Shown: positions 58,744 through 64,000 of the stretch, in pieces
How the letters are laid out: each line of letters starts with the position of its first letter
How positions within the stretch are numbered: the first letter of the stretch is position 1
Assembly: GCA_963169105.1 (NCBI GenBank)
Contig: OY720634.1
Location: 113,310,430-113,374,429, forward strand
Reading direction: 5' to 3'
Source: Ceriagrion tenellum
Lineage: Eukaryota; Arthropoda; Insecta; Odonata; Coenagrionidae
Length of the DNA stretch: 64,000 nucleotides
Notes under the pieces: generated by a model
The model's database searches: none
What the model was told of the DNA's origin: nothing
The model's input: the letters and a program-made list of their open reading frames with translations, nothing else
Translations under genes and position numbers: made by a program

Positions 58744-59300
58744 ATGGTTGGCAAGAGATGTGAAATATGTTCAACCGTCTCATTTAAATATAAATGTGTC
58801 AACTGCTGTGCGAAATAGTAAGTTTCTACACCTCATTATTGGCCTTTAATCATTCAGGATAAAGTCCTCATTCTGTGAAATTTGTTTTACAGCTGTTCTG
58901 TCGCTTGCTACAATATTCACCAAGCGTCTGAGTGCAGAGCCCCAGAGAAACCAAATGAAGAAGATAAGGAGTCAGAAGTTCCGCGCAAGAGGACGTATTT
59001 TTTCGAGACTGAAGACACAGTACTCCCGGAGAAGTTGAGCTTATTGGGTAATTCTAGTCGCCGAAGTATTTCAGCATTTCATTTCATAAGAATTCACACG
59101 ATTGACGTTAGCATTTACATGGCTTTCTTTTTTCAGCTGAATCTCGCGATTTGATTGAAATTTTGAAAGATTCGGAGCTAAGGCACATTTTAAAAGCGGT
59201 CGATTCATCTGCTGATCCGTCTGGAGCGATACAACAGGCCATGCAGAAACATGTTTTTGTTAAGTTTGTGGATGAGTGCTTGCGTGTGGTGGAACCGTGA
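58744..59300 (+). CDS. ZNHIT3: ZNHIT3-like zinc-finger HIT domain protein (three exons)
   Basis: Exons are 58744-58817, 58893-59047 and 59137-59300, together 393 bases encoding 130 residues and a TGA. Intron 1 starts GTAAGT and ends after tttgttttacag (phase 2). Intron 2 starts GTAATT and ends after tttcttttttcag (phase 1). The N-terminal HIT finger has Cys6, Cys9, Cys18, Cys21/22, Cys26, Cys30, His34 and Cys39, the full zinc-ligand set. A charged linker (EKPNEEDKESEVPRKR) follows. The C-terminal helical region (DLIEILKDSELRHILKAVDS ... FVKFVDECLRVVEP) is typical of ZNHIT3. In yeast (Hit1) and human the family assists box C/D snoRNP assembly, acting with the NUFIP/Rsa1 factor. That role is carried over from the family. 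The ATG is in a good context (aaaATGG), and no upstream in-frame Met is needed. The length is slightly short of the human protein (about 155 residues), mainly in the linker. All ligands are intact, so it is likely functional. Confidence 0.92.
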
Positions 59301-59410
59301 TGCTGAATTGGACAAGCCTTAAGGTTTCGCAGACTTGACTTTTTCTTTAATTCTCATTGGTCGAAATCATATCCATTATACTTAATGTAAAGATTTTGTG
59401 ATAAAAGTGG

Positions 59411-59416
59411 AATAAA
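59411..59416 (+). terminator. poly(A) signal of ZNHIT3
   Basis: A canonical AATAAA lies 111 bases after the stop codon and is followed by a T/A-rich region, which would give a short 3' untranslated region. Confidence 0.7.
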
Positions 59417-59904
59417 TTATTGCAATAATTCTCAGGTCATTATGAAAATATACTTTTGTATCGATTTTTATTTTAGTGATATGGGTTGGACCTCTTGTAA
59501 GCCATGACATGCTGGCTTAGGGTTTATGAAAACTGATTGGCTGTGCGATTTACGTATCTATGATGAATAACACAGTTCATTTACTTTTAAGTATCGCCTT
59601 GTGCATTTAGAGGATGTAAAGAAATTCTATTACATCATCAGAAATCTGAGGTGTTTCTATAAAGTTAAACTCCAGTGATTCCAATCCACTTTGGAGTGTA
59701 CCAAAGAGACTAACAATTTGGTTTTGTGACTGTGGAAGTTGTGTGATTTCAACGCAACTGTCTCATTTTACCCAATTATCTTCCTTTACATTGCAATTTT
59801 CATGTGCCTTAAACTGCATTGGCGTGAAAGGTTTAGAAAATAGAATGGATTCAACATTTTTTAGATGATGTGGAAATTTTTATTTAAAAAAATATGGTGG
59901 CTAA

Positions 59905-60025
59905 TATACTAGCTGCCCAACCCAGGGATTCGAATCTTGGCAGAGGTGGACATTTTTTAGTGGGATCCCACTCACTGTTGTGACTCTTGACACCTGTGAC
60001 TTTATAAGACCTAATCAAGCCCAGC
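59905..60025 (-). mobile_element. tRNA-like SINE remnant
   Basis: The minus strand reads CAAGATTCGAATCCCTGGG (about 59922-59940), a near-perfect B box. The adjoining gtggacattttttagtggga block resembles the flank of the 51975-52110 copy. Confidence 0.5.
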
Positions 60026-60029
60026 TCTG

Positions 60030-63000
60030 TGTTCCATCAACCATTGTTCCTGTTAATATATGATTTTATTTTATACGTACAATTACATTCACCTTAAAAA
60101 TAATAACTGTTTATAATATTATTACGTCATCATAAAACTGGATACCGATACACACATTTATGTACATTCCTTATCTGTGGAGGCTGTCTGCACAAGGAAC
60201 ACAACCCCTGAGATTACCAGGAGCATTTGAAGTTCTCCAGTAGAAGCCATACTCAAGGTGGGGCAGGGTTAAGAATGCATGCTTGCCCTCATAATTACAT
60301 TTTTGCCTTCCGTTGTATACCCTAATTTTCCTACCTTGCTTTCTCTCCCTCCATCCATCTCTTCCTTCAGTTTTTCCCACTCTCTTCTCTAACTTCTCCC
60401 CTCCATTTGTATATATATTGTGATCACTTAGCAATATTGAAACCCAGGTCATAGTAAATTTTATTTTTTTGTGGAAAATTGCATATTTTTATTTCTGCAT
60501 CACTCCTCCTTGTTATTATTCTCTAATAATGTCCTTGTATTTCCTCAACAACTGGTTAATGCTTAGCTTTGTATGTGTGAGTTTTAATTATCACAGGAAA
60601 TTTCCTAGAGCCTTTGCTGTAATCTTGTCCACTGGACATCATTAGTGCCTCAGCATCACCAAAAAAAAAGGTTTAATATTTATATCATAAACTTTACACT
60701 TCCCTCATTCCTGCATACTTCATTTGCACTTCCATCAATAAATATCATCAGAAGTCATTAATCTGAGGTTGTAAGGTCTGTAATTGGTTGGCTGTAGCTC
60801 AACTCTTAATTTGCCTTTCATATAAGTACTTCATTATTCTTCATTTATGCTTGCATCAAATATTATTTGGTCTTCTCAATTTATTGTTCCTTCCATTATA
60901 TTTTTTCGGAGGCTGTTATGTTTCAGAATGTGCCAAATCAGTCTCTCCTCGGTGCTCAAATGTTAAGCATCATCTGTTAAAGACCTCATGAAATACCTTT
61001 GTGGAATATTGTCTTTTGACATATATGAAATATGTAGTGATAAACTTCTATAGTGCTTCCACAGAAATTTTTACTCGGTTTTCACAGGGGTTTTACTCGG
61101 CTCCATAATTGATCATTGTTATGCTATATGAAGGCATCAGAGCAGTCGCAAATGCTCCTGTTGCTGTGGATGATTGTGGGACATGGACCTCAGAACTTTT
61201 TAAAACCCTGCCTGATGGGGGAGGAAGCATGTAAATCGCGGAGCATCAGTGAGCGGACCTTTTCCAGCTGCTGCCAACCTTAACACCTGGGTAAAGTCCA
61301 TGATCCACAGGTACCTGGCATCTGGTTTGTTACATTGTATTCGTACTGTCATGCCTTGCAAGTGATAAGGAAGTGCACAGGTTAAGCATGGTATTGATGA
61401 AACAAAACCACTCGCCTTTAGCACGCCTCTGCCTTGAGCGTTTCAGCTTTCTGGATATTCTTGCGATTTTTGTAGTTCTTTTCAGAACTCTTCACCTTCT
61501 TTCTTTCCTTTTCTCTTTCGACATAAAACTGCCCAAGGAAAGAGAGTGAGGATGTAAGGAACACCAAAATAAACTACTTTGAAAGGGAGTTAATCATCAG
61601 TGGTGCTCATGACAGTTTCGTAATAAGCTTGAATCATGATAATGGTGAAAGTGAATAAGAGTCTGGTTAGGCTAAAGAAATAACTTAAACTAAATGCACT
61701 CTTTAATTATGTTTGGTGTTTTTAGGGCAAAAGCAAGTATGTATACCATGTCCAGCATGCTTACCAGAAACTTATAATTTGTCATTGTTTGGAGCTTTTT
61801 GTGGAATTATTTACAGTACTTAGCATTACTTGCCTGTCACCTGTTGATGCCTAATGAATCACATCGTGCCAGTGAAATGGATAAGATCTATTTTCTTTCT
61901 GGATAACGATAACCGTACACTATAGGTCACCAGAGATAGCCATTAGTATTAAATTAGAGCAAACTCCTTACACATTTGCTGAAGGATTTGATTTTAATGC
62001 ACACTTGGTTATTTGTTGAAAATTACTTGAGTTCATTAAGATATTCCATGCCGACAATTGTATCAGGCACGCAGCAGTGAGAGGAAAAATTTTATCTTTC
62101 TGGTATAGTAGTTTGGTTCCCCTGCCTTGTTCTCAGCCATGTCCCTCCCCCTACCCTCCCCTCTGTCAGTTCACATCACTCCCTCCACTTAACCTCTCCC
62201 TTCCGTCACACAGAAGTGCACCAAGTTCTTTCTCTACTGCTATACTTAGATGCATAAGACTTAGGTAAGCTGTCTTCATCTTGATTGCCAACTGGATTTA
62301 CTTTGTCAATACCAACCAGCATAAAATATTCACTCTACTAATCAGCTGAATATTTACATGAGCCAGGCTGCTGAGGTTAAAATAAAGTGCAATTCACATA
62401 GGAAAATTAAAAAAAACAAAGTACCAAAAGCAATTTTATTAGAAAGATTTAACATGCCAAAATGTTTTACAACTGTTTAATATTTGGTAGCCATGTACGA
62501 TAAGATCAAAAGTTACACACAAGAATTTTTTCTTATCTTTAAAATCAAGTTAAGGATGTATATACCTTAATTTCACGGTTTTTCATGAACAATGGATAAA
62601 GTGTGTATACACTGGACTGTATTATCGATACCTTACTGGAGTGTAGAACCAAATTCAATTAGAGTACAAAAGTGATCACAAGCAAGTTACTGAGGGAATC
62701 CCAAAAACTTGGATTAATGCATAATTTGATTCACAAGCACCTCTTGAGTTATAAATTTCATTTAAATATTTGATTTTGGCATATGGAAGACATAGCTTTC
62801 AAAATAATAAGAAGATAATGGCTTGAAAACATATCTTTCACCTTTAAGCATGATTAGAGGTCTAATGGTAGTTAATAACCAGAATAATGGTAAATTACAT
62901 TATGCAGATAATAAAAACTTAAAGATTTCAATAAAAAATTTTTTGTGAAAACTATAGATTGGCCTCAACTTATCAAAACCAGTCCCACAATTCGTCAATC

Positions 63001-64000
63001 TCAAAAGTATCTCGCATAGTTTTATCTTCATAAGCTCCAAATCAATTGAAGCAGAACTCATGAATTCATTACTGGAAATTTCTCTACTTGACTGGCTCAA
63101 TATGTTAACACTAGATAAAAGACTATTAGAGATTTGTGAAAATCTGATTCATATTCAATGATCCTTACCAAAATTTCAAGAATATAAAAACTTTGTTATT
63201 TGATATTTACAGTCAAAAATAAAGTAATAGAAAAAGTTGGCTGGAAGTATTATCCAATCTTGGAAGACTAAAAAAATGGGTCACCAATTGATGACAGCCA
63301 CAGGAAAAAATTTCTTCCATAACACATGGCATACATATCATCTTCATTTTTTTGGTTTCCTTGGTACACTAGCACCACAACATCCGGTCTTAACATTTAT
63401 TCTATCAATAAATTATCTAAAGCACAAGAAGATGTATTAAAGAATCCCAACTCGTAATCCCTATTAAGAAGCACCAAAGAGGGAAAGAAGCTATGCTGTA
63501 TCAATGCTGAATTATTTCCTCTGGTTTTACCCATCCACATTTCTTCACTTAAATTGCCTATGAATAGTAAGCTTTAATGAATATCCTTACATGTTAAAAT
63601 GATGTTCGATCTGGAGCTGATTTAAACTGTACACAATAGCTGAGAGCATGATCTTTACTCGCATAGAGCAAACTAAAATTCCACGTGGTGCAAAAAGCAA
63701 AACATGGAATGAATCACCTAGTTTCAAACAGATACAAATTCTACATAATTTCCATCAAATTGAAATAAAACTTGACAACTTCATACTCTGCATGCATTTT
63801 CATCAAATCTACTATGTATATATTACTATCTCATAGCACCCAGTCCAACAAATCTGGCAATGTTACTCAAGTCATTTATCATCAATATTTGTCGAGCCAA
63901 TTGAAAATTAAGTCCACAAAAAGTCAAAGCCTTGTGTCGATTGTCAATCAAAAAATATATCTATATAAATATGAAAATCTCTTGAAACAGAAAAAAGAAA
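60030..64000. other. no recognisable gene over about 4 kb
   Basis: AT-rich DNA with short frames only. A 93-codon minus frame (60171-60452) and a 74-codon minus frame (61200-61424) have no recognisable domain or splice support. They could be intron, intergenic or 3' untranslated sequence of a gene outside the window. Confidence 0.35.

Noticed and set aside
1..64000. A previously undescribed multi-gene system, CRISPR array or bacterial-type operon
   Set aside because: No clustered co-directional genes, no CRISPR-type spaced repeats (the 71-bp array has no spacers), and the only intact host gene is spliced. The unusual structures are all explicable as transposon biology.

Overview
This looks like nuclear DNA from an animal, most likely an arthropod and probably an insect with a large, repeat-rich genome. 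The evidence is one compact spliced gene with canonical GT/AG introns and a poly(A) signal, AT-rich composition, tRNA-derived SINEs, and decayed hAT, pogo, MULE, LINE and Penelope-like copies. The order or species cannot be named from the sequence. There is no sign of operons, ribosome binding sites, rRNA or CRISPR.

Only one cellular gene is recognised with confidence: a three-exon ZNHIT3-like zinc-finger HIT gene at 58744-59300 (+), encoding 130 residues, with a poly(A) signal at 59411. Everything else that can be identified is mobile-element material. Most other open frames are chance frames in non-coding DNA.

Layout. 1-5.4 kb: a LINE 3' end carrying a nested Penelope-type insertion, a tRNA-like SINE, a long inverted repeat at 3.44-3.73 kb and a second decayed LINE. 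5.4-11.8 kb: AT-rich DNA with a GC-rich patch near 8.0-8.65 kb. 11.87-14.50 kb: a complete hAT-Charlie-type element with a perfect 8-bp target duplication and a broken transposase gene. 15.4-16.45 kb: Penelope-like element 1. 17.4-20.8 kb: SINE and LINE scraps, a GC-rich patch and one copy of a ~540-bp TTAA-flanked MITE. 21-27 kb: nearly featureless. 27.1-28.9 kb: a TGTTC-rich MITE cluster and a 757-bp MULE derivative with a FLYWCH-finger fragment. 30-34 kb: short local duplications and a perfect 27-bp hairpin in a SINE remnant. 35.84-37.13 kb: a TTAA-MITE copy that received a LINE insertion and expanded an internal 71-bp unit to six copies. 37.1-38.0 and 40.4-40.6 kb: GC-rich patches. 41.64-43.01 kb: a pogo-like element with terminal repeats repeated internally. 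45-50.4 kb: SINE, LINE and MITE pieces, then a GC-rich patch. 51.9-57.4 kb: SINEs, a pre-miRNA-like hairpin, Penelope-like element 2 with an inverted terminal copy, and a LINE with a SINE inserted in it. 58.7-59.4 kb: ZNHIT3. 59.9-64 kb: one SINE remnant and otherwise nothing recognisable.

The genes do not form a pathway. The window is best read as one housekeeping gene at the edge of a long intergenic or intronic tract built from successive, often nested, transposon insertions. Family assignments come from motifs read by eye. No database search was run.
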